Shown here in pieces: positions 49,107-57,954 of a DNA stretch of 64,000 nt. The number at the start of each line of letters is the position of its first letter. The first letter of the stretch is position 1. A model generated the notes under the pieces. That model saw only the letters and a list, made by a program, of their open reading frames with translations. It was not told where the DNA came from and searched no databases. The DNA is from Oscillospiraceae bacterium (GTDB lineage: Bacteria > Bacillota > Clostridia > Oscillospirales > Ruminococcaceae): contig JAISBB010000007.1 in NCBI GenBank assembly GCA_031266415.1, positions 40,401-104,400 on the forward strand, read 5' to 3'. The translations under genes and the position numbers were made by a program.

Positions 49107-49499
49107 ATGAGTAATGTTTTGCCAACTACTTTGATTTTTAATTCGCACAACATGCCGGTACAACCATTAATGAACCAAAGTGCACAAATTATGGGTACGG
49201 ATTGCAATTTATTGCTGTTGTATCTTTACAACTCGGACCCAGATGAGTTAGTTGCTTGGGAAACAATCTCTTGGTTAAATGGTTTGTTTCAAATTGGTGC
49301 AAAACATAGGTGCCCGTTGTTGGCGGTTCACTCTATTAATAAATTCCAAAATATTTGTTCCATAATAAAAAACTACAATGTGTTAAATATTGTGTTGTAT
49401 TCAACTACATTGCAGGAAATGGAATCAGTTTTAAATTTATTCCCGGATATTCATCTTCATGTTATCTACCCTGATGGTATGATTCGAAGGCGGGGTTGA
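49107..49499 (+). CDS. Hypothetical protein
   Basis: A 130-residue cytosolic protein of unknown function from ATG 49107, with AAGGAGGA upstream. It has a mixed alpha/beta look (CNLLLLYLYNSDPDELVAWE, NVLNIVLYSTTLQEM) and no recognisable motif, signal or membrane segment. Its 3' end overlaps the 3' end of whiA on the opposite strand by 38 bases. Confidence 0.6.
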   Translation: MSNVLPTTLIFNSHNMPVQPLMNQSAQIMGTDCNLLLLYLYNSDPDELVAWETISWLNGLFQIGAKHRCPLLAVHSINKFQNICSIIKNYNVLNIVLYSTTLQEMESVLNLFPDIHLHVIYPDGMIRRRG

Positions 49500-50313
49500 T
49501 TTTGTTACTAATTCCCAAGATTTTTTTAAAACCATGCCCCACTACGCCCCTTGTTACCCCTAAAGTTGTGGCAAGTTCGGAGTTTGAAGCTTGAGGATTT
49601 TCTAACCTGGATTTCGCCAATAATCTATATTTTGGTGCAAGAATCGCTAATTGTCCAGCGGCTTGCATTTTTTTTATGGCTATTATTTGATTTTTGGCTG
49701 AAACAATAGTTTTATCTATATTGGCATTGTCACAATTAGTTACTCGATTAACTTTGTTTCTTAAATCTTTGTAAATTCGCATATTCATAAATTCAAAGCA
49801 AGATTTCACGGCACCAATCATTGTCAAAAATTCCTCGATTGTGTTACTGTTGCGCATATATATAACGGAAGAGTATTTGTTTGTGGTTAGGTTTATGTTG
49901 GATAAATTTAATTGTAGTAATTCAACAATTTTTGCGGCCAAAGCCGCATTTTTAAAAGAAATGGTTAGTCGGTAATCTTTTTGAGGAGTACACATATGCC
50001 CAGCACTAAGATATAAGCCACGCAAAAAGAATACCCAAAATTTGCTTTTATAAATAGTGTCTAGAATTAAAATATCACTTGAATCAGTGATTATTTTTAG
50101 TGTGTTTTGTGGGCCGTTTTTACAAACAAGGTTATTTGCAGCGAGTTCTGTTCCCATGTTAGCAATTTGTTGATCTTTTGTTTTAAAAATAATGGGTTTG
50201 TTTTTGCTGCAATACCACGGAATTAAAAGACCGGCCAGCTGCGCCTTTTTTTCTTTAATTGAAGTGCAGTTGAATTTGAGCAGTTCACTTTTCACAAGTT
50301 CTGAAAATAACAT
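49462..50313 (-). CDS. whiA: DNA-binding protein WhiA
   Basis: A 283-residue WhiA homologue, a homing-endonuclease-like protein with a C-terminal helix-turn-helix. In Actinobacteria it controls sporulation; in Bacillota it affects cell division and chromosome segregation. Visible: the LAGLIDADG-derived N-domain (FLRGLYLSAGH), NRVTNCDNANIDKTI (near residue 190) and the HTH RLENPQASNSELATTLGVTR (near 240). rapZ and yvcK, the usual neighbours, are absent. Confidence 0.92.
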   Translation of the reverse strand: MLFSELVKSELLKFNCTSIKEKKAQLAGLLIPWYCSKNKPIIFKTKDQQIANMGTELAANNLVCKNGPQNTLKIITDSSDILILDTIYKSKFWVFFLRGLYLSAGHMCTPQKDYRLTISFKNAALAAKIVELLQLNLSNINLTTNKYSSVIYMRNSNTIEEFLTMIGAVKSCFEFMNMRIYKDLRNKVNRVTNCDNANIDKTIVSAKNQIIAIKKMQAAGQLAILAPKYRLLAKSRLENPQASNSELATTLGVTRGVVGHGFKKILGISNKINPAFESYHQGR

Positions 50314-50326
50314 TTACGTTTCTCCA

Positions 50327-50539
50327 TTAACTTTCATAAGGAGTGGAATTTTCTTCTTCTTTTGAGGGAAAAATAACCGCCAAAACGATGTACGGAATTA
50401 TTCCAAACCCGAAAGTGAAGAACAAGAACAACCACAGAACTCGAATTAAAGTGACATCTATGTTGAAATAAACAGAAAGTCCATTGCAAACGCCACACAC
50501 TTTTTTACCTTTTTTAATTGTGTAAAATTTTTTTCTCAT
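50327..50539 (-). CDS. PspC-domain membrane protein
   Basis: A 70-residue protein with the PspC domain: KVCGVCNGLSVYFNIDVTLI and a membrane segment (RVLWLFLFFTFGFGIIPYIV). The start is ATG 50539 with AGAGAGG upstream. PspC proteins act in envelope stress responses in some bacteria; here it is stand-alone. It lies 13 bases upstream of whiA. Confidence 0.88.
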   Translation of the reverse strand: MRKKFYTIKKGKKVCGVCNGLSVYFNIDVTLIRVLWLFLFFTFGFGIIPYIVLAVIFPSKEEENSTPYES

Positions 50540-50580
50540 TTCGTTTGGCCTCTCTTTCTTTTTTGTCTCAAACAACAGGT

Positions 50581-50826
50581 TTAATCACTTACATATGGGA
50601 AAAGCGCCATATGCCGTGCTCGTTTGATTGCAATTGTTAGCTCGCGCTGATGATATGCACAACATCCTGTGATTCGTTTGGGGACAATTTTTGCCCGCTC
50701 TGTAATATATTTTCGTAGTTTTCCAATATCTTTGTAATCTATGTAGTCTGACTTACCTACGCAAAAATCACAAACTTTTTTGCGGCTTTTTTTAAAATTT
50801 CTATTTGTTGGTCGTTCCTTTTCCAC
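50581..50826 (-). CDS. rpsR: 30S ribosomal protein S18
   Basis: An 81-residue protein with [20 protein letters not shown] and [20 protein letters not shown], the S18 core. Cysteine pair near the N-terminus (CDFC) suggests a zinc-binding form. Last gene of the rpsF-ssb-rpsR operon. Confidence 0.96.
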   Translation of the reverse strand: MEKERPTNRNFKKSRKKVCDFCVGKSDYIDYKDIGKLRKYITERAKIVPKRITGCCAYHQRELTIAIKRARHMALFPYVSD

Positions 50827-50888
50827 ATTGCACCACCTAAAAATTATTTATATGTGATAAATTTTCCTTGGAATTAGTAAATAGTCAC

Positions 50889-51290
50889 TTAAAATGGCAA
50901 ATCTTCATCTTCTATTTCTTTGAAATCGCTAGTTGCAAAATCGTCTGGTTTTGTTGTTCCTGCGCCTGATTTTGACTCCCCTGTAAAGCTTACATTTTCA
51001 ACTGCAATTTCCACAACTCTTTGATTTATGCCGTTTTTGTCAACATATTCACGTGACTCAAGCCTACCATCAACAAGAATCATGTTGCCTTTTTTGAAAT
51101 GTTTTGCTGCAAATTCAGCTTGCGAGCGCCAGGTAACAGCATTAAAAAAATCTGTTAAACGTTCACCATTTTTACTTGCAAATGGACGATTAACTGCTAT
51201 GCGGAAACTTGCAACAGAAACACCATTAGGTGTTTGCCTAAGTTCTGGGTCTGCCGTTAAACGGCCCATTACAATAACTTTGGAATACAT
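50889..51290 (-). CDS. ssb: Single-stranded DNA-binding protein
   Basis: OB-fold SSB, 133 residues. VIVMGRLTADPELRQTPNGV at the N-terminus, ADFFNAV-like TDFFNAVTWRSQAEFA, and the acidic C-terminal tip DEDLPF that recruits replication and repair proteins. Between rpsF and rpsR in the usual order. Confidence 0.97.
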   Translation of the reverse strand: MYSKVIVMGRLTADPELRQTPNGVSVASFRIAVNRPFASKNGERLTDFFNAVTWRSQAEFAAKHFKKGNMILVDGRLESREYVDKNGINQRVVEIAVENVSFTGESKSGAGTTKPDDFATSDFKEIEDEDLPF

Positions 51291-51306
51291 TTAAAGCACC
51301 TCTCAT

Positions 51307-51600
51307 TCATTTACCTTTTCGTATTGTAAGTGATCTCATTACTGGATCTGTAATTCTAAAAATTCGTTCAAGTTCTGTGGGAAAGTTTGGTGGTGCTAAA
51401 AAAGTCAAAATGTAATAGAACCCTTCGATTTTGTGTTTAATTGGATAGGCAAGTCTTCTTTTTCCCCATTCACTCACATCTTTTAATTCACCATTAACTT
51501 CAATTAGTTTTTTGAATTTTTCGACAGTTTCTTTAACTTCTACCTCTGCCAGGCTAGAATCTACGATAAACATAGTTTCATATTCTGCAAAATTGTTCAC
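51307..51600 (-). CDS. rpsF: 30S ribosomal protein S6
   Basis: A 97-residue S6 protein: YETMFIVDSSLAEVEVKETV, then WGKRRLAYPIKHKIEGFYYI and the RITDPVMRSLTIRK C-terminus. The start is GTG at 51600, preceded by AAAAGGAGG. First gene of the S6-SSB-S18 operon, with a clear promoter upstream. Confidence 0.97.
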   Translation of the reverse strand: MNNFAEYETMFIVDSSLAEVEVKETVEKFKKLIEVNGELKDVSEWGKRRLAYPIKHKIEGFYYILTFLAPPNFPTELERIFRITDPVMRSLTIRKGK

Positions 51601-51625
51601 AACAATGCCTCCTTTTGGCCAAATG

Positions 51626-51641
51626 ACCCGCTTAAACGGGT
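51626..51641 (-). promoter_or_regulatory. Small hairpin in rpsF leader
   Basis: The rpsF mRNA leader has a short stem ACCCG / CGGGT with a six-base loop between the promoter and the Shine-Dalgarno sequence. S6:S18 leader motifs that use CCG near a small hairpin are known in many bacteria; whether this is one is inference. Confidence 0.3.
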
Positions 51642-51655
51642 AAGGGATTTTTTAA

Positions 51656-51684
51656 ATTATAGCAAATGTTTGGCTAACAGTCAA
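51656..51684 (-). promoter_or_regulatory. Promoter of rpsF-ssb-rpsR
   Basis: On the minus strand, -35 TTGACT (51679-51684) and a perfect -10 TATAAT (51656-51661) with a 17-base spacer. Confidence 0.75.
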
Positions 51685-51699
51685 ATTAAAGGAATTTGG

Positions 51700-51728
51700 T
51701 TGATTGCAAAATTAGAACGTGGTATAAT
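51700..51728 (+). promoter_or_regulatory. Promoter of the histidine kinase gene
   Basis: -35 TTGATT (51700-51705) and perfect -10 TATAAT (51723-51728), 17-base spacer, 42 bases before the start; divergent from the rpsF promoter. Confidence 0.6.
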
Positions 51729-51769
51729 TATTGGTGTTTTGTGGAGATGAATTTGTGGGGTGAGTACTG

Positions 51770-53167
51770 TTGGCAATGGCAAAAATGACCTTTAAAGGAT
51801 TATTAAATAGTTTAATTTCAACAACATTTGTTCTGGGTTTGATTTTTGCCGCTTGCGTGATTTATATTAAAGATTTTTTTTATAGCGGGGTTAAACAATT
51901 TATTAATTCAAAACTTTCTGCTATTGATACCCTTTCAGAGCAATTTAAAGGGCCGAATTTGAATGATGGGATGTTGAATTTACTTCGAGATTTTGCAGAA
52001 GAAGATAAAATGGAGTTGCTATTGTTGGATGATAGAAAAAATATTATCACAACTTCAAGTGGATTTAGTTTAACATATAAATTTGAAACAATGAAAAAAT
52101 TAAATGTAATAGATGGGAACAATGTGTATTTAATGCAGTTGGGTCCGCAATCTGTAATGATGTGTGAGCATTATTTAACAAATGGCACAGGGTGGATTGC
52201 CGCTATGGTTTCTTTAGATGAAGTTGACGGTGAAACGCAAATGATTATATGGATTTTGCTAATAGTTATTTTGTTGATATTGATTTTTGTGGTAGTGTCT
52301 AATACTTATTTTACCAACTCAATTGTTAACACAATATGGACGATTAATCGCACGGCAAACAAGATTGCAAAAGGGGATTTTAATGTTAGAGTTGAGCGGA
52401 AGACAAACGATGAAATTGGAGAACTGTGTGATGTAATAAACATGATGACAGAAGAACTTGGCGAAAACGAAAGAATGGGAAATGAGTTTATTTCTTCAAT
52501 TTCTCATGAATTAAGAACGCCGCTGACGGTAATTAAAGGGTGGGCAGAAACAATTTTAAGTGAAATCAGCGACACAGCTTCTTTGGAAAAGGGTTTAAAG
52601 ATAATAACGGCAGAAACAAGCAGACTTTCTAAAATGGTGGAAGAACTTTTGGATTTTTCGCGGTTGCAAAACGCCACCACTAAACTAGAAAGAGAAGAAG
52701 TGCCGCTACTAACGTTAATTTCTGAAACAATTTGGATGTTTGAAGATCGAGCAAAAGTGGAAGGAAAAGAATTGTTGTTTGGCCCGGAGTTATATAAAAA
52801 TATTGTAATTTGGGCAGATCCGAACCGCCTGAAACAGGTTTTAATAAACATTATAGATAATGCTTTAAAATATACAGAATCTAATGGAATTACTAAAGTT
52901 ACATTTTACACCGAGAGTAGTGGTGACACAAAGTGGGTTATAATAAAGGTGGAAGATAATGGCTGCGGAATTAAAAAGAAAGATCTAGCGAAGGTTAAAA
53001 CAAAGTTTTTTAAAGCAAATTACCATAAACGTGGGGCTGGAATTGGACTTGCGGTGGCGGATGAAATAGTTACTTTACATGGTGGAACTCTGAGGATACA
53101 AAGTGTTGAGGGTGGGGGAACAACAGTAAAAATTAGCCTTCCTGTTTACAAAAGGGAGTGTGTGTGA
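51770..53167 (+). CDS. Sensor histidine kinase, orphan
   Basis: A 465-residue membrane histidine kinase. Two membrane segments (about residues 13-35 and 160-182) enclose an extracytoplasmic sensor region of about 125 residues; a HAMP linker follows, then the phospho-acceptor His in SSISHELRTPLTVIKGW (near residue 245), and the ATPase domain with N box NIIDNALKY, G1 DNGCGIKK and G2 GAGIGLAVADEI. The start is TTG 51770 or the ATG six bases later. No response regulator is next to it, so its partner is elsewhere. The signal is unknown. Confidence 0.93.
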   Translation: MAMAKMTFKGLLNSLISTTFVLGLIFAACVIYIKDFFYSGVKQFINSKLSAIDTLSEQFKGPNLNDGMLNLLRDFAEEDKMELLLLDDRKNIITTSSGFSLTYKFETMKKLNVIDGNNVYLMQLGPQSVMMCEHYLTNGTGWIAAMVSLDEVDGETQMIIWILLIVILLILIFVVVSNTYFTNSIVNTIWTINRTANKIAKGDFNVRVERKTNDEIGELCDVINMMTEELGENERMGNEFISSISHELRTPLTVIKGWAETILSEISDTASLEKGLKIITAETSRLSKMVEELLDFSRLQNATTKLEREEVPLLTLISETIWMFEDRAKVEGKELLFGPELYKNIVIWADPNRLKQVLINIIDNALKYTESNGITKVTFYTESSGDTKWVIIKVEDNGCGIKKKDLAKVKTKFFKANYHKRGAGIGLAVADEIVTLHGGTLRIQSVEGGGTTVKISLPVYKRECV

Positions 53168-54059
53168 AGTGGGGAAGAAAACGTCAATTGGGGGGCAAGC
53201 TGTGATTGAGGGGATTGCAATGAGAGGCCCTAAAGTTACAGTACTTGCTTGCAGATTACCAAATGGAAAAATAGATGTAGAACGTTTTTGTAATAAAAAA
53301 ATGTGGAAGATATTTAAATTGCCAATCGTTAGAGGCTTTTGTAACATGGTTATTATGTTAATGGATGGCTATAAATATACAAATTTGTCAATGATGAAAT
53401 CTGGACTTTATGAAGACGATGATGAAGGTAAGCAAGGAAAACTTCATACCGTGTTTGTTTTTTTAGGGACAATTTTAGGAGTGATTGTTTCGATTGGCTT
53501 GTTTACTTATTTACCACAATTGCTCACAAAAATATTTATTCCAGCCGGAAGTAACGGACTTAGGTCTGTGGTTGAAGGCGTTTTAAAAATTTTCTTGATG
53601 GTGTTATATATGTGGCTGATTTCTTTGTTAAAGGATATAAAAAGAGTTTTTAAATATCATGGTGCAGAACACAAAACTATTACTTGTTATGAAAAGGGTT
53701 TAGACCTAACGCCAGAAAATGTAATGACATGCAGCAGATTTCACCCGCGTTGTGGAACGAGTTTTTTGTTGTTTACTTTATTGATAAGTATTTTAGTTTC
53801 AATCCCTTTGCATTGGGAAGATTTAATAGTTAGAATGATAAGTAAATTATTTTTGGTGCCGCTTATTGTAGGAATTAGTTATGAGGTTATTCGAATAGCA
53901 GGAAAGAGTGATGGGATGTTAATGAAAGTACTTTTTGCTCCTGGAATGTGGTTACAACGAATAACAACGAAAGAACCAGATGAGAAAGTGGTTGAAGTTG
54001 CGATTAAGTCTTTAAGTGAGGTGCTAACGCATATAGAAGTTGGAGCAGATAATTGGTAA
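53160..54059 (+). CDS. DUF1385 membrane protein
   Basis: A 299-residue protein of the DUF1385 family. The conserved blocks are GGQAVIEGIAMRGP near the N-terminus, YHGAEHKTITCYEKG (near residue 165), and FHPRCGTSFLL (near 195), among about five membrane segments. The function is unknown; in Clostridia it is usually near prmC and prfA, which are absent here. It overlaps the histidine kinase stop by eight bases. Confidence 0.9.
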   Translation: MCEVGKKTSIGGQAVIEGIAMRGPKVTVLACRLPNGKIDVERFCNKKMWKIFKLPIVRGFCNMVIMLMDGYKYTNLSMMKSGLYEDDDEGKQGKLHTVFVFLGTILGVIVSIGLFTYLPQLLTKIFIPAGSNGLRSVVEGVLKIFLMVLYMWLISLLKDIKRVFKYHGAEHKTITCYEKGLDLTPENVMTCSRFHPRCGTSFLLFTLLISILVSIPLHWEDLIVRMISKLFLVPLIVGISYEVIRIAGKSDGMLMKVLFAPGMWLQRITTKEPDEKVVEVAIKSLSEVLTHIEVGADNW

Positions 54060-54193
54060 GGTTGTAAATCTTTTGCAAATTTAGTATTGCAAAACTAGAG
54101 TTAAAGTGGTTGTGTGAGTTGCTTCGAAAAATGGCGTGTGCTCAACAGAGGGAAGGCAAACGTATTGACTAAGAAAAGAAATGAGATGTTGCA

Positions 54194-55873
54194 ATGAAAC
54201 AAGTTAGAAGCCAAAGTTTCTCTCATGGTGCACTAATTATTATGCTTGGGACTTTTGTTTCAAAATTTATAGGGATATTTTTCAGATTAGTTATTGGCTG
54301 GCAAATTGGTGCAGAAGGTTGTGGCTACTACGGTACAGCATATAGTGTTTATAAGCCACTTTATGCTATTTCACTTTCTGGGTTACCTGTAGCGCTTGCG
54401 AAAATTATAGCAGAAAACTCGCAGTCAATGGCTACACATATTTTCAAAGTTTCTAGAAAGGTGTTTATTGGCCTTGGTTTAGTGTTAACGTTATTGATGG
54501 CCTTAGGAAGTGGGCAACTTGCTGATAATATGCACAATTCTGGGGCAAGATTTGCAATAATTGCCCTTGCACCGGTTGCATTTTTTGGTTGTGTTTCCAG
54601 CGCTTATAAAGGATATTATGAAGGGTTACGAGATATGTACCCGACGGCAAAATCAGAGGTGATAGAAGCTTTAACAAAACTTGTTTGTGGTCCATTTTTT
54701 GCTGTTTGGGGAATGCGGTTGGGTGCAGAACAATTTGCCAAAACCAAGACCCTCTTTGGATTGGTGGTTGCAAATCAAAGGGAGGCCGAATTGATTTGTG
54801 GTGCGGCCGGTGCCATTTGTGGAATTGCCGGCGGTTGTTTTTTGGGCATGATTTTTTTAATAACAAGTTGCAAAATTCGAAAACTAGATCTGCACGAGTC
54901 AACTCCAAAATCATCTAAAGAGATTATATCTACGCTTGTGGGGCTTGCTATCCCAATTTGTTTGAGTTCTGTTGTGTTTAACATTTCTGGGCAAATAGAT
55001 GCAAAAACTGCTAAAATTGGTTTGGAGCAAGCTGTTGCTGTTGCCCCTTTATTTTTTAAAAATTTAGTTGGTCGTATCCCGGTAAATAATATACCCAATT
55101 TGTTGTGGGGTGGGTTTGGTTTAACTTTCCCAATTTATAATTTTGTGCCATCGATTGTTGTTTCATTTGGGGTTTGCTTGTTGCCTAATTTAGCTGCTGC
55201 TTGGGTGGCAAAAGATAGAAACGGTATCCAAAAGTTTTTAGAAAGTGGCTTAAGGATCACCAATCTTTTAGGCTTTTCAGCTGGTTTATTCGTGTTCTCT
55301 TCAGCTAAAAGTATTCTTTTCTTGGTTTATAGTAAGCGTGCTGCTGAGATGTGTTTGGTTGTTTCTAGTTTGCGGATATTGGGTTTGTGCCTTATTTTTA
55401 CTGCTTTTACTGCTTCTGTGAATATAACATTGCAGGCAATAGGGCGAGTTAAATTGCCCACAATATTGATGATAATGGGAGTTGTAATTAAATACACAGT
55501 AAACAAAAAACTTGTTGTTATTCCGGCTATTAACATTAAAGGTGCGGCAATTGGAAGTTTGACTTGTTATGTGTTTATTGCGATAACGGGGTTTTTGATG
55601 ATTATGCGCTTAACTCAAATTAAAATCAATGTTAAGTCGGTTTTTTTGAAGCCCGCACTTGTTGGTTTGTCTACAATGTGTGTTGGTTTTTTCTTTGAGC
55701 AATTTTGTTTGCCAGGTGCAATTGCAAGGAATGTTTTTGCGGTTTGTGTGCCTTTGTTTTTTTGCGGGATTTTTGTTTTTGTTTTTGGCGGTTTTGAAGA
55801 AGAAGATTTGTTGATGTTACCACATTCTGAAAAATTAGTTGCTGTTTTGCGGAAATGCAAATTGCTTCATTAA
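54194..55873 (+). CDS. Polysaccharide flippase, SpoVB/MurJ-like
   Basis: A 559-residue membrane protein with about 14 hydrophobic segments, MATE/MviN superfamily, closest in look to the SpoVB group that flips lipid-linked wall precursors or polysaccharides. The N-terminus (SFSHGALIIMLGTFVSKFIG) and the GAEGCGYYGTAYSVYKPLYA segment are typical. It could be a lipid II flippase of this genome or act in sporulation/capsule; the sequence does not decide. Confidence 0.85.
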   Translation: MKQVRSQSFSHGALIIMLGTFVSKFIGIFFRLVIGWQIGAEGCGYYGTAYSVYKPLYAISLSGLPVALAKIIAENSQSMATHIFKVSRKVFIGLGLVLTLLMALGSGQLADNMHNSGARFAIIALAPVAFFGCVSSAYKGYYEGLRDMYPTAKSEVIEALTKLVCGPFFAVWGMRLGAEQFAKTKTLFGLVVANQREAELICGAAGAICGIAGGCFLGMIFLITSCKIRKLDLHESTPKSSKEIISTLVGLAIPICLSSVVFNISGQIDAKTAKIGLEQAVAVAPLFFKNLVGRIPVNNIPNLLWGGFGLTFPIYNFVPSIVVSFGVCLLPNLAAAWVAKDRNGIQKFLESGLRITNLLGFSAGLFVFSSAKSILFLVYSKRAAEMCLVVSSLRILGLCLIFTAFTASVNITLQAIGRVKLPTILMIMGVVIKYTVNKKLVVIPAINIKGAAIGSLTCYVFIAITGFLMIMRLTQIKINVKSVFLKPALVGLSTMCVGFFFEQFCLPGAIARNVFAVCVPLFFCGIFVFVFGGFEEEDLLMLPHSEKLVAVLRKCKLLH

Positions 55874-56194
55874 GATTACTTGCGGCCTTTAAACAGGGAA
55901 GAGTTCAGCTCGAGTTGTTACCGGGTTGCTTTGTAAAATTAAAAAGAATGATGAGTGTTCTTCTGGTGTGAGTTTGGTTTTGATTGAACATAAGTTGTGT
56001 AAATCAGTATGCCTTCCTTCACTGAATTGGATTTAAACTCTACCTCTTGTGGGTGCAAAAAAGAGATTTGAAATCACTTGGGATTTGATTGCAAAGAATT
56101 TTACTTCCCAATCTAGATGATGGGACAAACAAGAGAAATCTGAACGAACAATGTTAAATGGAACGGCAGATTTCAGGAAGAAAGAAGTGGCATT
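55874..56194. other. Gap between flippase and ABC operon
   Basis: 321 bases with no open frame of note, no tRNA, and no clear promoter or terminator. The sequence from about 56080 on is somewhat purine-rich before the ABC gene start. Confidence 0.4.
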
Positions 56195-57133
56195 ATGTCT
56201 ATGGTCGAAGTAAAAAATCTAATTAAGCAATATAAACACACAAAAATACGCTCGGTGGATGATATTAGTTTTAAAGTGGAGGAAGGTGAGTTTTTCGCCT
56301 TTTTAGGACCCAATGGTGCAGGGAAAACAACCACTATATCTATTCTTAGTACAATTCTTTCAAAAACCTCAGGAGAGGTAATTATATCTGGGTTTGATGT
56401 GCAAAAAGAAGCTCGAAAAGTTCGTGAAAAAATCGGCATCATCTTTCAAAAGCCATCTCTCGATGTGCACCTTACTGCCGAACAAAATATCCGCTTTCAC
56501 GCAGCACTTTACGGCATGTGTGGCTATCGTTTGTCATTTAAGCTTATGCCGAAGGCTTACCGCCAAAAGGTTTTGGAGTTGGCTGAAATCGTTGGGATTG
56601 CAGATGTGCTCTTTAAACCCATCAAAAAACTATCCGGTGGGATGCAGCGAAAATTGGAAATTGTGCGTAGCCTGATTCACATGCCAGATGTGTTATTTCT
56701 CGACGAGCCAACGCAGGGACTAGATGCTGTTTCTCGCCGGTCGCTGTGGGAATATATCAATCAGGTTCGAAATCAATTCGGAACCACAGTATTTCTCACC
56801 ACTCACTACATCGACGAGGCAGAAAATGTTGACAAAGTCTGTGTTATTAATCATGGTAAAATCGCATTCTGCCAATCACCAGAGGTCATGAAGCAAAATT
56901 TTCTGCGCCAAGAACTGATGGTGGACTCGGTAAACAGAGAACAACTTACTTCCGAGTTGAGCGACTTGGGTCTTGACTATACCATAAACCGGCTTGTGGT
57001 TGTGCCTTGCCAAGGTTCTGTACAGGAGCTTATATTAAAAATCAAAACACCGCTTTCGGTACTTAAAATTAGCGAACCAACATTGGAAGATGCATATGTG
57101 GAATTTTTGAAGAAAAACGGAGGCATTGAATAA
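56195..57133 (+). CDS. ABC transporter ATPase, DrrA type
   Basis: A 312-residue ATPase subunit. Walker A GPNGAGKTT (near residue 40), Q-loop IIFQKPSLDV, signature LSGGMQRKLE (near 150), Walker B VLFLDEPTQGLD (near 170) and the H-loop TTHYIDEAE. The C-terminal extension fits drug or lipid exporters of the DrrA/CcmA group. One-base overlap with the permease (TAATG). Its codons (CGC, GCC, ATC, CTC) are somewhat richer in G/C than in neighbouring genes, hinting at later acquisition. Confidence 0.93.
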   Translation: MSMVEVKNLIKQYKHTKIRSVDDISFKVEEGEFFAFLGPNGAGKTTTISILSTILSKTSGEVIISGFDVQKEARKVREKIGIIFQKPSLDVHLTAEQNIRFHAALYGMCGYRLSFKLMPKAYRQKVLELAEIVGIADVLFKPIKKLSGGMQRKLEIVRSLIHMPDVLFLDEPTQGLDAVSRRSLWEYINQVRNQFGTTVFLTTHYIDEAENVDKVCVINHGKIAFCQSPEVMKQNFLRQELMVDSVNREQLTSELSDLGLDYTINRLVVVPCQGSVQELILKIKTPLSVLKISEPTLEDAYVEFLKKNGGIE

Positions 57134-57954
57134 TGAAAAACGTACTGGTATTGCAAAGAAGAAAATCCAAATTGCACAGAGAACTTGGTACAATATTTGC
57201 TATTTTCGCCCGAGAGGTTACGTTGCTTTTCAAATCTCCCGCATTCATTGGTATGAGCATTGCTATGCCAATGGTTATGATGGGTATGGTTGGCGGCAAC
57301 TTAATGGAAAATATGACCGGTGGCCTTAATTTTGAGTTTGGCAAATTTATGTTGGTTGGAATGCTTGTTAACATGCTGTTTGTGACTACCACTCAGAGTA
57401 TGACCACACTAGTGGATGATAATGACTCTAATTTTAACGAGGAGATGTTGGTTTCGCCGATTTCTCGTTACAGTTTAGCCATTGGAAAAATTTTAGGTGG
57501 TTCTTTCGGTGCGATTTTTAGTATGCTGGGTACATTGATTGCCGGGTTGGTGTTGAAAGTTACGCTGCCACTCAGTCGCTGGTTTTTGATTCTTTCGCTG
57601 TCTCCGTTGATGTGTTTGTCTGCCGGTGCTGTGGCGATGCTTGTTATTGGAATGATCAAAAATAAAAAAGCAGCAAATTATGCAGTAATGCTTATCACTA
57701 TGCCGCAGATGTTTCTTTGTGGTGCGATCATCCCAATTAAGAGCACTACAGGGTTACTGAAAATCCTCAGCCGCTGTTTGCCCATGACCTATTGCCTGGA
57801 TTTGGTTCGTGCCGTGGTATACCACGATAGTGCAGAACATGACAGTGTGGTTATGTTTAATCCACTAGTGAACTGTGTTGCAATTGTGGTTGTGACTCTC
57901 GTGTGTTTGATAATTGGTACGTATTTCTATGCAGAAAGTGAGAAAAACAAATGA
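57133..57954 (+). CDS. ABC-2 type permease
   Basis: A 273-residue membrane subunit with six hydrophobic segments of the ABC-2 (DrrB-like) type, including the MPQMFLCGAIIPI block and CLPMTYCLDLVRAVVY, which are conserved in the family. Together with the preceding ATPase it forms an exporter; substrate unknown. It overlaps the next gene by four bases. Confidence 0.9.
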   Translation: MKNVLVLQRRKSKLHRELGTIFAIFAREVTLLFKSPAFIGMSIAMPMVMMGMVGGNLMENMTGGLNFEFGKFMLVGMLVNMLFVTTTQSMTTLVDDNDSNFNEEMLVSPISRYSLAIGKILGGSFGAIFSMLGTLIAGLVLKVTLPLSRWFLILSLSPLMCLSAGAVAMLVIGMIKNKKAANYAVMLITMPQMFLCGAIIPIKSTTGLLKILSRCLPMTYCLDLVRAVVYHDSAEHDSVVMFNPLVNCVAIVVVTLVCLIIGTYFYAESEKNK

